Shown one piece after another: positions 11,701 through 21,100 of a DNA stretch of 64,000 bases (position 1 is its first letter; the number at the start of each line of letters is the position of its first letter). Where the stretch lies: assembly GCF_000430645.1 (NCBI RefSeq), contig NZ_AUMK01000005.1, positions 366,190 through 430,189 of the forward strand, in the 5' to 3' direction. The notes under the pieces were generated by a model that saw nothing but the letters and a program-made list of their open reading frames with translations, ran no database searches and was not told the origin of the DNA. The translations under genes were made by a program, and so were the position numbers. The DNA is from Aquimarina latercula DSM 2041 (lineage in GTDB: Bacteria > Bacteroidota > Bacteroidia > Flavobacteriales > Flavobacteriaceae).

Positions 11701-12017
11701 AGTTGACTATTAATATCATCTTCAAGATTTTCTGAACAACTATCAATTTTTTTGTAATCAATTTCTGATTCTTCAGAAGAAAATTGAACAGGGTAATTGT
11801 AATTCTTATTAGAGTAAATTTTTGATGAAAGTACTTGATGTCTTTGCACTACTGATTCAATCGCGGGCAACAATTGATCTAATGGAACATCCTTATACAT
11901 TCGCAATTCTATCTGATTGTACAAAACATTAGAGTTATCCTCTTGAATTTTCCATAAATTTTTCTGATTAATGGAAAATTCATAACCATCAATATTTGTT
12001 AAAGTATTTGAATTCAT
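5775..12017 (-). CDS. NRPS, degenerate C - A(Asn)-T - C-A(Val-like)-T
   Basis: A 2080-residue synthetase. Domains: a C-like domain (1-430); A (about 450-930, FDLTVTS at 638); T (GGHSL, Ser 980); C (about 1035-1470, HHIISDAW instead of HHxxxDG); A (FDATTFE about 1677); T (Ser 2023). The first A domain reads DLTKIGEVG plus Lys, one residue from the standard Asn code. The second reads DAFWLGATF plus Lys, close to Val codes. The first C-like domain is odd: where HHxxxDG should be, residues 137-143 read YALWGDV, so the catalytic second His is Ala and the Gly is Val. The preceding synthetase already ends in a complete C domain, so this domain may be structural or serve protein docking. The protein ends about 57 residues after the last carrier Ser with no thioesterase. 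The CmlA-like gene follows 33 bp downstream. Confidence 0.92.
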   Translation of the reverse strand: MNSNTLTNIDGYEFSINQKNLWKIQEDNSNVLYNQIELRMYKDVPLDQLLPAIESVVQRHQVLSSKIYSNKNYNYPVQFSSEESEIDYKKIDSCSENLEDDINSQLSKPYSPYLNSPIRFCFVTENENIKSVYIRLYALWGDVYSISFFCQELSLALLDREKYKEEIEKIDYVNYAAWQNELINNPEPDATIFWDTYDPQIENRLEPFSGERKSLFNPIKKNIHVIEKEKYVELFQLSKDENCDVSDILFSQLVEYLSLFEKNELTIGYIPFKRNYEELNHTLGVINKAIPVKIDTSQKINDFTRIEQVRSQVENVQNWSDYFSLDRENSSNRSKDKNFNYCFQFIEDFSSQETEGVFKVSDIYSVNDLFKLKVCCVDYGDKIAVELYYDQEQFGEKEINLIEKQLLSFFKLEPNNKSLELCQFEKAIIEESNNTKKEFETNKSIIKLFEDQVIENPDSIALIDEGNEISYLELSRRANQLSNYLINQCNIKKGDSVAILQGRSSWFVVSILGVLKAGAYYVPIDQEYPEERIQFILRDSKAKTLISDSDLLNIYDFSNVEIVVPSDKKIYESSTDDCKVRIAPDDIAYCIYTSGSTGNPKGCLISQNNLMNYIQWANDYYFHNLNIGNWGLITSVSFDLTVTSLFTSLTRGKKIWIGSEKLDISELLKESFINPDIDILKLTPAHISLVGQLNIEETNIKIVICGGEQLSKEQIATLISLNKDIKIYNEYGPTEATVGCITKEIHNEEGKILIGKPISNVKINLIDYENRPCKIGVIGEIVIEGDSVAVGYLNRPELTKEKFVKNLLGKTGNLYKTGDLARWLPDGNIEYIGRKDDQVKIRGHRIELGEIEKQLLTKNDINQALVLVTLNENSEKELVAYVLGDNDFKAVELRSYLVGKLPEYMLPTYFIQMDTLPLTVNGKVDKEYLIGLKNKEIATGIEYVEPRNQVEQNLALIWEEVLQKNKIGAKDDFFLLGGHSLKATQLINEYHKTFDVKLTLKELFDNLTLESHANLISNSNKSNFISIEKVEVSESYPVSDAQRRLWVLSQSREGSIAYNMPSYIELKGRYDIENFRKAINATIDRHEILRTIFREETSGEVRQWVVAKEDICFTMGYQDLRDSKNKEETAQAYIDNDSFVPFSLDNGPLLRATLIHLSEDHYVFYFNMHHIISDAWSNKVLFNDVLYYYECYEEMSVPSLPELSIQYKDYSFWQLNQIENSEYQFHKEYWLDNLSGELPVLNLPTEKRRPKVKTFNGDKLQTTISEKETQRLKNFCQEQGGSLFIGLLSCWNTMFYHYTSDKDIILGTPIAGRNHKSLEDQIGFYINTLALRNKINPDNSFRELFNDVKENTLSAYRHQSYPFDRLVDDLELKRDISRSPLFDVMLILQNAGEKKEHIQADKNYIEDIVHTKSTLSKFDLEINFQEVGDSLSFGIKYNTDIYDQQFIKNLINHFRKLVSIILDNVDQKIGLIDYLSEKDKYQLLHDFNNSIEEYPKDKTITELFAEQVDESPNKIALVFEKKEYTYRELDDLSNQLANHLLKDYAIQHGEFVGIKLERSEWWIIAELAVLKSGGCYVPLDPSYPEDRISYMEEDCSCKLTIDDYLLESFKSEIINYSKDLPKNKTLSTDLAYVMYTSGSTGKPKGVMIEQRSIIRLVKSTNYYNITEKDTLLATGACSFDATTFEFWGPLLNGAKLILCSNAVLLDTNKLSGEIQRNEVNVMWFTSGWFNQLVELEIKIFETLTTILVGGDKLSPTHIQKLKSEYDNVEIINAYGPTENTTFSLTHSIKEISQDISIGRPINNSQAYILSEYNLLKPIGVVGEICLSGDGLARGYLNNEKATSEKFIKNKFNENQRLYQTGDLGKWLPNGEIQFVGRKDDQIKIRGYRIELGEIEYHLLANKRINDAIVLLKTDGSGNKELVAYVTTKEEIKPVDLKKYLLKKIPDHMVPSMYMILEDFPLTANGKVNKNLLPDPIDGVFAIDSNYMAPRNEKEKQLVAIWEEVLERKNIGIEDDFFALGGHSLKAARVITKVREEFDVRVDMTTLFHDSTIIALSDEIENQSWQKTSINTSRIVSKAVI

Positions 12018-12395
12018 AACGTATTTTTGAAACTTGAATTATTATTTAAAGCGTGAGTATTCATACATACAGTTAGTTGTATGTATATTGAAAAAAAGCA
12101 ATAAATTGACTATAGAATTTCGATAGACGTAATACTTACCAGAAGATATTTTAAGTAAGTTTATGAAATTGGTGATGCAAATTATTTTTTTGGAATGCTA
12201 CCGAAATTGGAACCATAAGAAACTCTAGCAAATTGTATTTTCAAACTAATGAGTTTTACCTGTAATACTTGATCATTAAAATAATTGATCCTGTTACTTG
12301 CTATGAAACGATTTTCTTTGATCAAACTGTTTTATTTGTATTTCTTTATAAAAACTGTATAAAATACTATTAAAAAAGAAAATATAAAGACTTGT
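12018..12395. other. 378-bp gap inside the NRPS operon
   Basis: I find no convincing ORF on either strand, and in particular no MbtH-like gene. On the minus-strand transcript a hairpin can form at 12063-12086 (8-bp perfect arms ATACATAC/GTATGTAT, 8-nt loop), 46 nt before the start of the 2080-residue synthetase. It has no U-run, so it does not look like a terminator. I saw no clear TAnnTTTG element for an internal promoter. Confidence 0.5.
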
Positions 12396-13388
12396 TTATG
12401 ATATTGATACAATAATTTTTCGATCTCCTTCGTAAGAGTTTCTTCCGTGTGACATTAGCATGTTATCCAAAAATAAAACATCTCCTTTTTGCCAAGGAAA
12501 TTGTATTGTGGATTTTTCATAAGCATGTTTTATTTCAGAAATTTCTTCTTTTGATATTTCAGTACCGTCTCCGAAAAATGTATTATTTGGTAAATCATTA
12601 TCAGATTCAACAGATTTAAGGATATCATCATTCAGCATGTGTTTATTAAAAAACAAACTATGATTAAACCACACCATTTCTTTTGTTTCTGGGTGTTCCC
12701 ATATTGCTTTTTTAGTCCATTTAAGAATTAGCGTGTCCTCATCTTGCCAATCAAATAGCATTCCTGATTTCTTACATTCGTCCTCAACTACTTTTCTATC
12801 CTTAGTTTGAAAAACTTCTTGCCAAGATAAACCCAATAATCCGTTAAGATTTCTTCTATAAAGCACTCCTTTTTCTAAAAATTTATTTTTTAAACTCTCG
12901 CTTAGAAAAGTTACTATCTTTCTATTATCTGCTATTGGTGTTTCTCCTTTTTTTATCGCTGGTTGCACACAACAAAACACAATTCTTTTAGGGTGATTAG
13001 GAGCGTATGAGCTTTCACTATGCATGTTTATTATTTGATCATTTGGGTAGGTTGTAGATACATAAACATTATTATCGATCTCAAAACGAGGAGATGATCT
13101 CATTTTATATTCTAAAAGTTCATTTGGAAATTTACTCATCAAATTTTGAAATTTCTCTACACTATTAACGTTAAACCCTCTTAATAAAATTGCTCCGTAT
13201 TTTTTTAAATTAGAAGTAAATAAGTTTTTATTGTCAATTATCCAATTTTCTAAATTAAAACCCGAATTAACTGGTTCTACAACAAGAGGAAATTGGTCTA
13301 TATTGTTCAAAAATGAATTTCTAACCTCTTCGCCATCGCTTATTTTCTTTACTTTTATATTTCTGAATTTTTCTAATGTGTTTTTCAT
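12396..13388 (-). CDS. TauD/SyrP-like Fe(II)/2-oxoglutarate dioxygenase, putative beta-hydroxylase
   Basis: A 330-residue member of the TauD/TfdA/clavaminate-synthase superfamily. The metal triad is visible as HSE (H123, E125) and a distal His (H314) in SHGRNSYEGDR; R323 is the likely 2-oxoglutarate-binding Arg. An HxE rather than HxD facial triad is typical of the SyrP/AsnO/clavaminate branch, whose members hydroxylate the beta carbon of Asp or Asn, either free or on a carrier domain. It lies 23 bp after the Val synthetase and upstream of the Asn-activating synthetase, so beta-hydroxylation of Asn, or of the Asp added earlier, is the best guess. The exact substrate cannot be read from the sequence. 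It ends at a run of short hydrophobic residues, as expected for the last strand of the fold. The following gap to the next synthetase is unusually long for this operon. Confidence 0.85.
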   Translation of the reverse strand: MKNTLEKFRNIKVKKISDGEEVRNSFLNNIDQFPLVVEPVNSGFNLENWIIDNKNLFTSNLKKYGAILLRGFNVNSVEKFQNLMSKFPNELLEYKMRSSPRFEIDNNVYVSTTYPNDQIINMHSESSYAPNHPKRIVFCCVQPAIKKGETPIADNRKIVTFLSESLKNKFLEKGVLYRRNLNGLLGLSWQEVFQTKDRKVVEDECKKSGMLFDWQDEDTLILKWTKKAIWEHPETKEMVWFNHSLFFNKHMLNDDILKSVESDNDLPNNTFFGDGTEISKEEISEIKHAYEKSTIQFPWQKGDVLFLDNMLMSHGRNSYEGDRKIIVSIS

Positions 13389-13411
13389 TTTAGTGATGTT
13401 TTAGTGATATT

Positions 13412-16400
13412 TTAATAACTCTTTAATTTTTGAAGATTTTTTTTCCTAGAATTTCGAATTGATTCCATTTGATAATCAACATCCTTAATTTTTTTACTTG
13501 GCTTGTTTATTAATTGTTTTAGAAGAATTTTATAGTCTCGCATCATTTTTTTAATTAATGGTTTTTCATATAAATCACTATCATAATTTATATTAAAGTA
13601 AATATGTTCCCCTCTTTCCATAAAATTCATGATCATATCTAATTTTGATTTCGCTTCTCCTTGATCTATAATTTCACCCTCATTGTATTCTATTGCTACA
13701 TCCTTGTTGTCTTCAATAATATTATGAAAAGATAACATCACATCAAATAATGGATTTCTAAGCGGATCTCTCACCAATTTCATGTCATTTATTAATCTAT
13801 CAAAAGGATATGACTGATGATCGTAATTTTTGAGCATTAACTTTTTGACTCTTTTAAAAGTATCTATAAAACTTTCGTCTGGATCTATTTGATTTCTTAC
13901 CACTAAAGTATTTATATAACATCCAATTTGATTTTTTAAATCGAGATGATCTCTACCCGCAACAGGTGTTCCAATTATAAAATCCTGACCTTGTGTATAT
14001 TTATGAAACAAAATATTCCAAACGGTTAGGACCCCCATAAATAAACTTCCAGAATTTTCATTACAAAAGTCTTTTAACTGTGCGGTGCTTTCTGAAGAAA
14101 TATAAGTTGCAAGTTTATATCCAAGATATTTTTTGGATTTAGGACGAGCGTTTTGGCCTGGTAAATCTAGTATAGGTAATTGACCGGATAATATCTCTAA
14201 CCAATAATTTTTATCGTTCTTAAATTTTTCATTATTCGTTTGGTCTATTTGCCAAAAAGCATAATCCTTATATTGGATTCTTAGTTTTGCTAAATCCACC
14301 TCAACTCCATTTTTATTAGCTTCATAGTATTTAAGTACATCATTAGCTAATATATTCATCGACCATCCATCACTAATAATATGATGCATATTAAAATGAA
14401 AAATAAAACTCTCATCAGCCATTCTAATTAAACTAGCCCTTAAAAGAGGTCCTTTTTCTAAATCATATGGTCTGTAAGATTCTTCTGAAATATAATTATT
14501 AACACTTTGTTGTTTATCTTCTCGACTTCTAACATCCATATACTTAATTTTAAAACCAAGTGTTTCTTTTGTTAAAATCCATTGTCTTATTTCTCCAGAT
14601 TCATCTTCTTGAAATATTGTTCTCAATATTTCGTGTCTATCTATAGTATCATTTAACGCCTTTTCTAAACTTTCTACATTGTAATCTCCTCGTAATTCTG
14701 TTTGAAAAGAAATGTTATATGCTGATGAACCTTCTGGAAATTGACTTAATATCCATAGGCGTTTTTGAGCATCAGATAAAGGGTATGATTTTAAAGTTTC
14801 TACTATTCCTATATCTTTATAACTATCATTCTCATTAGATGTTTCTAATAATATAGTATGAGAATGAACTGTAGAACTATTATACAAATCTTTTAAACCA
14901 AGTTTTATCCCAAAGGATTTATGATATTCATTAATTAATCTAGTTGCCTTTAAACTATGCCCCCCTAACTCAAAGAAGTCATCATTCATTCCGATATTCT
15001 CATTATTCAATACATCTTTCCATATCTTGATTAACTCTTTTTCTCTTTCATTTGATGGAGGTACATATTCAACTCCACCTAAAAATTCTACTTCATCTGG
15101 ATTGGGAAGTAATTTTTTAGCTACTTTACCATTAGTAGTCAACGGAAGTTTTTCTAATTGAATAAAATGAGCAGGAATCATATAGGTAGGAAGCCTTTTT
15201 GACAAATACTCCCTTAAGCTAGAAATATCTAATATTTCTTCTGAAACTAAATAAGCCACCAACTCTTTACTTCCTGAATTTGTTTCTTTTGCCAAAACGA
15301 TTGATTCTTTGACATCTTCTTTGGTTAATAATTGATATGCTATCTCTCCTAATTCTATTCTATAACCTCTAATCTTGACCTGATCATCTTTTCTTCCAAT
15401 AAACTCTACAGTTCCATCAGGTAACCATCGTCCTAGATCTCCTGTTTTGTATATTATATCTCCTTTAATAAATGGATTCGATATAAATTTTTCTTCTGTT
15501 AATTGTGGTGAATTCAAGTATCCTCTTGCCAAACCATCACCTCCTAAACAAATCTCTCCTTTAACTCCAACAGGAATTAAAGAATTATTAGTATCCAGTA
15601 TATAAACTTTACTATTACTAATTGGTTGTCCGATAGGAATATTTTCTGACACTTTCCCTATATTATATGTTATAGAAAAAGTTGTATTTTCTGTGGGACC
15701 ATAACCATTGATTATTTCAAGATTTTTATAAGTTTCTCGTAACTTATGTATATGTATAGAAGATAATTTATCACCACCAGATATTATAGTTTTTAAATTT
15801 CTAAATATGTCAAGGTTAGACTCTACTAGTTGATTTAACCAACCTGCTGTGAACCACATTACATTTACATCTCTTTTCTCTATCTCATATGCCAAAAGTT
15901 CATTATCTAGTAGGGTATCGTTCGAACATAATATTAATCGAGATCCATTTAATAGTGTACCCCAATATTCGAAAGTAGTAGCATCGAATGAAAATGAACC
16001 TGTTGCTAACAATGTATCTTTACTAGAGAAACGATAATAATTAGATGATTTCACCAATCTAATTACATTTTTTTGTTCTATCATTACTCCTTTTGGGTTT
16101 CCTGTTGATCCTGATGTATACATTACATACGCTAAATTTTTTGATGTAACTTTTACTTTTGGGCAACTTGTATCAGAGTGACGTGCTTCTTTCTTAAAGG
16201 ATTTTACTGTATTTTCATCTATTGTAAACTTACAGTTGCTATCCTTTTCTATATGATCTATTCTTTGTTGGGGATATTTTGGATCTATTGGAACATATGC
16301 TCCTCCTGTCTTTAAAATTGCTAATAGTGAAATTATCAACCACTCACTTCGATCTAATTTAACGCCTATTAAATCTTCAATTTCTATAGAATGATTTTTT

Positions 16401-18139
16401 AATAGATAATTTGCAAATTGATTCGATAACTCATCTAATTGTTTATATGTGAACTCTTTTTCTTCAAAAATGAGGGCAATTTTATTAGGTTGTTTTTCTA
16501 CTTCAACTTTATATAAATCAATTATAGTACTATAGTCCGGATATGATTTTTTTGTGTCATTAAATTCCTCTAAGAGTTTATATCTGTCTTGCTCTAAAAG
16601 GTAATCAATATCACCTATTTTCTGTTCTGGACCTTCTAAAATACTACCTATTAGATTTTTGTAATGTTGTATTAAGTTTTTTATCATCGAATACTCATAT
16701 ATATCAGTATTGTAATTAACATAAAACGACAGATAGTCTCCAACTTCCTTAAAGTTAATCTCGATATCAAATTTTGATATTCCGGGTCCAAGATCTTTAT
16801 ATGAATCTATAATCTGATTTTCATTATCAATTATATCCATTACCTTACCGGTATTCTGTAATATTAACATCACATCAAATAAGGGATTTCTGCTTGGATC
16901 AATAGTGAGATCTAGTTTATCAACTAATTTGTCAAAGGGATACGTCTGATGACTAAAAGATTGCAGGGTAGATTCTTTTATTTTTTCATAGAACTCTATA
17001 AAGTTATCGTTCGCATCAATATTGTTTCTCAATGCTAAAGTGTTTACATAAAACCCTATTTGATTTTCAAGATCCGCATGCTCTCTTCCTGCAACAGGAG
17101 TACCTATTACAATGTCTTGTAACGATGTGTATTTATAAAGTAGCAAATTCCAAGTAGCGAGTAAATTAATAAATAAGGTGCCTCCATTTTTTTGCGAAAA
17201 ATCCTTTAGTTTACTAGTAACTTCTGATGATAAACTGGTTTCTAATCTATGTCCCTTGTATGTTTTGAATTTAGGGCGTTTTTTCTGACTTGGCAACTCT
17301 AACGAAGGTAACTCTCCAGACAATTTATTCAGCCAATATGATTCATCATCTTTATAGTTTTGATTCTCTGATTCTCCTAATTGCCAAGCTGCATAATCTT
17401 TATATTGAATTTTTAATTCTGATAATTCAGGTACTATTCCTTTCTCAAAAGCCTGATAATACTCTAAAGCATCTTTAATTAATATTTCTCTAGACCAACC
17501 ATCACTTATAATGTGATGCATATTATAGTAAAAGATATATTCTTTATCAGCAGTATGCAGAATTGCTGCTCTTAACAGAGGACCTGTTTCTAAATCAAAA
17601 GACGTGTATGAATCTTTATCAACATAATTTTTAACTAAAACTTCTTTGTTAGATTCTTTTCTGAAATCCTGATAATCTACATCAAAATCAAGTTTTTCAT
17701 ATGGCAATACCCATTGTCTTATTTCTCCAGGTTGATTTTCTTTGAAAACGGTTCGTAAGATTTCATGTCTTTTTATAACTGTCGAAATAGCTTTCTTGAA
17801 ATTTTCAATATTATAATCCTTAGTCAATTTTACGCAAGAAGGCATATTATAGGCTATAGAACTATCTTCTATCTGGCTCAATGTCCATAATCGTTTTTGA
17901 GCATCAGACATTACATAATCTTCACTTGCCTCAATATTAGGAATCTTTTTGTATTCCTTATTTTGAGATTGAAAACTCCCATATTCTTGTAAATAAGATA
18001 AAATTTCTTCTTTTCTATCTTTAATTTCTTCCAACAGTTTTAGGTCTATTTCTTCATTATCTGAAAAGAGTTTTAATCGTCCGTCAACTACATCTAGTAA
18101 AATGTTTTCTTCCGAAATTTTTTCCAAAAACTTGATCAT
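13412..18139 (-). CDS. NRPS, C-A(Val)-T-C
   Basis: A 1575-residue synthetase. A TubC-like docking segment (1-55, ending in a charged helix) is followed by C (HHIISDGW at 208), A (FDATTFE about 719), T (GGHSL about 1059) and a terminal C domain (HHIISDGW about 1254) ending in a Lys-rich tail. The specificity code reads DAFWIGGTF plus Lys, which is the classic Val code. The start codon overlaps the stop of the upstream synthetase as ATGA (18136-18139), so the two are translationally coupled. The N-terminal docking segment should pair with the T-ending C-terminus of that upstream protein. Because this protein ends in C, the next amino acid (Asn) is presumably loaded on the 2080-residue protein and condensed by this terminal C domain. 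Confidence 0.93.
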   Translation of the reverse strand: MIKFLEKISEENILLDVVDGRLKLFSDNEEIDLKLLEEIKDRKEEILSYLQEYGSFQSQNKEYKKIPNIEASEDYVMSDAQKRLWTLSQIEDSSIAYNMPSCVKLTKDYNIENFKKAISTVIKRHEILRTVFKENQPGEIRQWVLPYEKLDFDVDYQDFRKESNKEVLVKNYVDKDSYTSFDLETGPLLRAAILHTADKEYIFYYNMHHIISDGWSREILIKDALEYYQAFEKGIVPELSELKIQYKDYAAWQLGESENQNYKDDESYWLNKLSGELPSLELPSQKKRPKFKTYKGHRLETSLSSEVTSKLKDFSQKNGGTLFINLLATWNLLLYKYTSLQDIVIGTPVAGREHADLENQIGFYVNTLALRNNIDANDNFIEFYEKIKESTLQSFSHQTYPFDKLVDKLDLTIDPSRNPLFDVMLILQNTGKVMDIIDNENQIIDSYKDLGPGISKFDIEINFKEVGDYLSFYVNYNTDIYEYSMIKNLIQHYKNLIGSILEGPEQKIGDIDYLLEQDRYKLLEEFNDTKKSYPDYSTIIDLYKVEVEKQPNKIALIFEEKEFTYKQLDELSNQFANYLLKNHSIEIEDLIGVKLDRSEWLIISLLAILKTGGAYVPIDPKYPQQRIDHIEKDSNCKFTIDENTVKSFKKEARHSDTSCPKVKVTSKNLAYVMYTSGSTGNPKGVMIEQKNVIRLVKSSNYYRFSSKDTLLATGSFSFDATTFEYWGTLLNGSRLILCSNDTLLDNELLAYEIEKRDVNVMWFTAGWLNQLVESNLDIFRNLKTIISGGDKLSSIHIHKLRETYKNLEIINGYGPTENTTFSITYNIGKVSENIPIGQPISNSKVYILDTNNSLIPVGVKGEICLGGDGLARGYLNSPQLTEEKFISNPFIKGDIIYKTGDLGRWLPDGTVEFIGRKDDQVKIRGYRIELGEIAYQLLTKEDVKESIVLAKETNSGSKELVAYLVSEEILDISSLREYLSKRLPTYMIPAHFIQLEKLPLTTNGKVAKKLLPNPDEVEFLGGVEYVPPSNEREKELIKIWKDVLNNENIGMNDDFFELGGHSLKATRLINEYHKSFGIKLGLKDLYNSSTVHSHTILLETSNENDSYKDIGIVETLKSYPLSDAQKRLWILSQFPEGSSAYNISFQTELRGDYNVESLEKALNDTIDRHEILRTIFQEDESGEIRQWILTKETLGFKIKYMDVRSREDKQQSVNNYISEESYRPYDLEKGPLLRASLIRMADESFIFHFNMHHIISDGWSMNILANDVLKYYEANKNGVEVDLAKLRIQYKDYAFWQIDQTNNEKFKNDKNYWLEILSGQLPILDLPGQNARPKSKKYLGYKLATYISSESTAQLKDFCNENSGSLFMGVLTVWNILFHKYTQGQDFIIGTPVAGRDHLDLKNQIGCYINTLVVRNQIDPDESFIDTFKRVKKLMLKNYDHQSYPFDRLINDMKLVRDPLRNPLFDVMLSFHNIIEDNKDVAIEYNEGEIIDQGEAKSKLDMIMNFMERGEHIYFNINYDSDLYEKPLIKKMMRDYKILLKQLINKPSKKIKDVDYQMESIRNSRKKNLQKLKSY

Positions 18140-21100
18140 AATTCTATCTCTTTTAACTGCTTATTAGTATTTTGAATTGCTTTTTGCTTTGTAGTGATTT
18201 TTATTTGAGAAGCTAAATATTCTATAGTTGGATAATTGAATAAACTAATGACATTGATATTTACCTTAAATTCTTTATTAATTTTATATAATATTTTAAT
18301 GGCTTTGATGCTATTTCCTCCTAGGTCAAAAAAGTTATCTTTTATACTTATTCTCTCCGTAGCTAATACTTCTTGCCAAAACAGATGTACTCTTTCTTCT
18401 ATTTTATTGGTGGGTTTTATATACTCTTCTTGATGTAAAATTTCTATATGTTTGGGGTCTGGCAAAGATTCTTTATCTACTTTCCCATTTTTAGTCTGAG
18501 GTATACTATCTAATTGTACAAAATGACTAGGCATCATATATTCTGGTAGTTTATCTAACAGATAATTTCGTAAATATTTAGTGCTTAGTTTCTTCTGTGA
18601 GACCACATATGCAGTTACTTCCTTTTGTCCGAATACGTCTGTCGTAATTTTAGTAACTGCCTCAACTACATCTTCCTTAGATTGTAATTGAGATTCGATT
18701 TCATTAAGTTCTACTCTATATCCTCTAATCTTTACTTGGTCATCTTTTCTTCCTAAAAATTCAATAGTTCCGTTAGATAACCATCGACCTAAATCTCCTG
18801 TTTTATATATGTATTCTTCTTTCTGAAACGGGTTTTGAATAAACTTTTCTTTGGTTAACTCTGTCCTGTTCAAATATCCTTTCGCTAAGCCTTCACCACC
18901 AATACAAATCTCTCCTATAACGCCTACAGGTTGTAATTGAAGATTCTTTCCTAATATGAATATTTTATTATTAAAAATAGGGTGCCCAATTACCGGATTC
19001 TTCATAAAGCGTTGAAGATTATCTTTTGTTATTTCAAAAGTACATACGCCGATTGTCCCTTCTGATGGTCCATAATGATTTATCAATTTTATATTAGTCT
19101 CGGATATAATTTTCTGAACATCAGTTAGATTTTGACTCTCCCCCCCAGTCAGAATCAACCTCAAATCTTTACTATTAATAAGATTTGAAGTATCAACCTG
19201 ATTTAATAAAACGTTTAAATAAGTAGGTGTGATTTTTAAGAATGTAATCTTATTTTCTTCAATATATCTAGAAACTTCAACAGGATTTTTAATAACTAAT
19301 TTATCCAAAAAATGAATAGCGCCTCCATTTAAAATACATCCAAAAACACTTGTATAGATTAAATCAAAAGCCATACTTGATGTAACAATACTACTATCGT
19401 TAGAAGTTATTTGATTCGCATTCTTGAACCAATTGATGTAATTAACAATAGACTTATGTTGGATCTTAACACCTTTTGGCTTACCTGTAGTGCCAGAGGT
19501 ATAAATCAAATATGCCAAATTAGACGATGAATAATTTATTTGTGGAGCATTATGATTATATACATTCGATTGATTAATTGATTTTACTACCTCATCCACC
19601 TGTAAGAAGGTCTTACAAGAACTATCCTCTATAATAAATTGAATTCTATCTTTAGGTAATTCAGGATCTAATAATAAATACGTCCCACCACATTTTAACA
19701 CTCCTAACATTATAGCTAATGTAAAGTCTCCCCTATCTAATTCTATTGCAACAACATCTTCTGGTTTAATCTTTTTCTCAAGAGATAAATAAGAAGCTAT
19801 TTTGTTCGACAACTCGTTAAGTTCTGTATATGAAAGCTTTTCTTTTCCATAAACACAAGCTGTTTTATTTGGAGCTATTTTTACCTGTTCTTCAAAAACA
19901 TCTATAATAGTCTTTTCATTTGGATATGCTACTTTGGTCGAATTAAAATTATTTAATATTTCATTAATTTCTTCTTGTTTCAGGTAACCTAATTCTTCTA
20001 TTGTTAGCTCAGGATCGCTTAGAATACTATTTAATAGTTCTTTGTAATGATTTATTAAGTTTTCTATGGATTTCTTATCATACAAATCTGTATTATAATT
20101 TATAGTAAAAATTAATGCATTTCCAATTTCCTGAAAATGAATATTAATATCCAGTTTTGACGCTACGGCTCCCTCATCAGTAATATCATTACGAGAGTAT
20201 TCCTTATCTAAGGGTATTTCATAATTATCTTCTACATTATGCAATACCAACATGGAATCAAAAATTGGGCTACGACTGGTATCTCTTTTTATATTAAGAT
20301 CTTCAATAAGTCTATCAAAAGGATATAGTTGATGATCATATGCGGCAAGTGTATTTTCTTTTACTTTTTTAAAAAATGCAGTAAAACTTTCTTGAGCATC
20401 CATCTTATTACGCAATGCCAAGGAATTAACATAGAAACCAATCTGATTCTCTAAATCTTTATGATCTCTCCCAGCAATAGGTACGCCAACTATAGTTTCT
20501 TTTTGTGAAGTATACTTGTAGCAGAGTACATTCCAGACAGCTAATAGCCCAATAAACAAGCTACCTTCCTGCTGACGACAATATTCTTTTAACTCTGTGG
20601 TAATATTAGTAGATAAAAAAGTTGATAATCTTCGACCATTATGCGTTTTAATCCTAGGTCTTAATTTTTGTCCAGGCAAGTTTAGTTGTGGTAAATCTCC
20701 CGATAAATTCTCTATCCAATATTCTTTATGCTTTTTTAATTGATCTGTATTTAGTTGTAATTGTTGCCAGTTTGCATAATCTTTATACTGAATTTTTAAT
20801 TCATCTAGATTTGGTTGAATATCTTTTTCATAAGCCTTATAACAGTGCATTACATCTTTAATCAATTGTCCAATAGACCAACCATCACTGATGATATGAT
20901 GCATATTAAAATAAAATATATAAAGCTCATTAGAAACCCTAAGTAAACTTGCTCTTAGTAAAGGTCCTTCAGACAAATCAAATGCCTGATAAGAATCTTT
21001 ACTAATATATTTTTTTGCAGTTAACAAGGCATCTTCTTCTTCCCTTAGATCTTTATAATCTATTTGAAAATCTAACTCTTTCGAATCTAATATCCATTGT

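Noticed and set aside
12018..12395. A hidden MbtH-like gene in the long gap within the operon
   Set aside because: No frame shows the MbtH signature or runs long enough.
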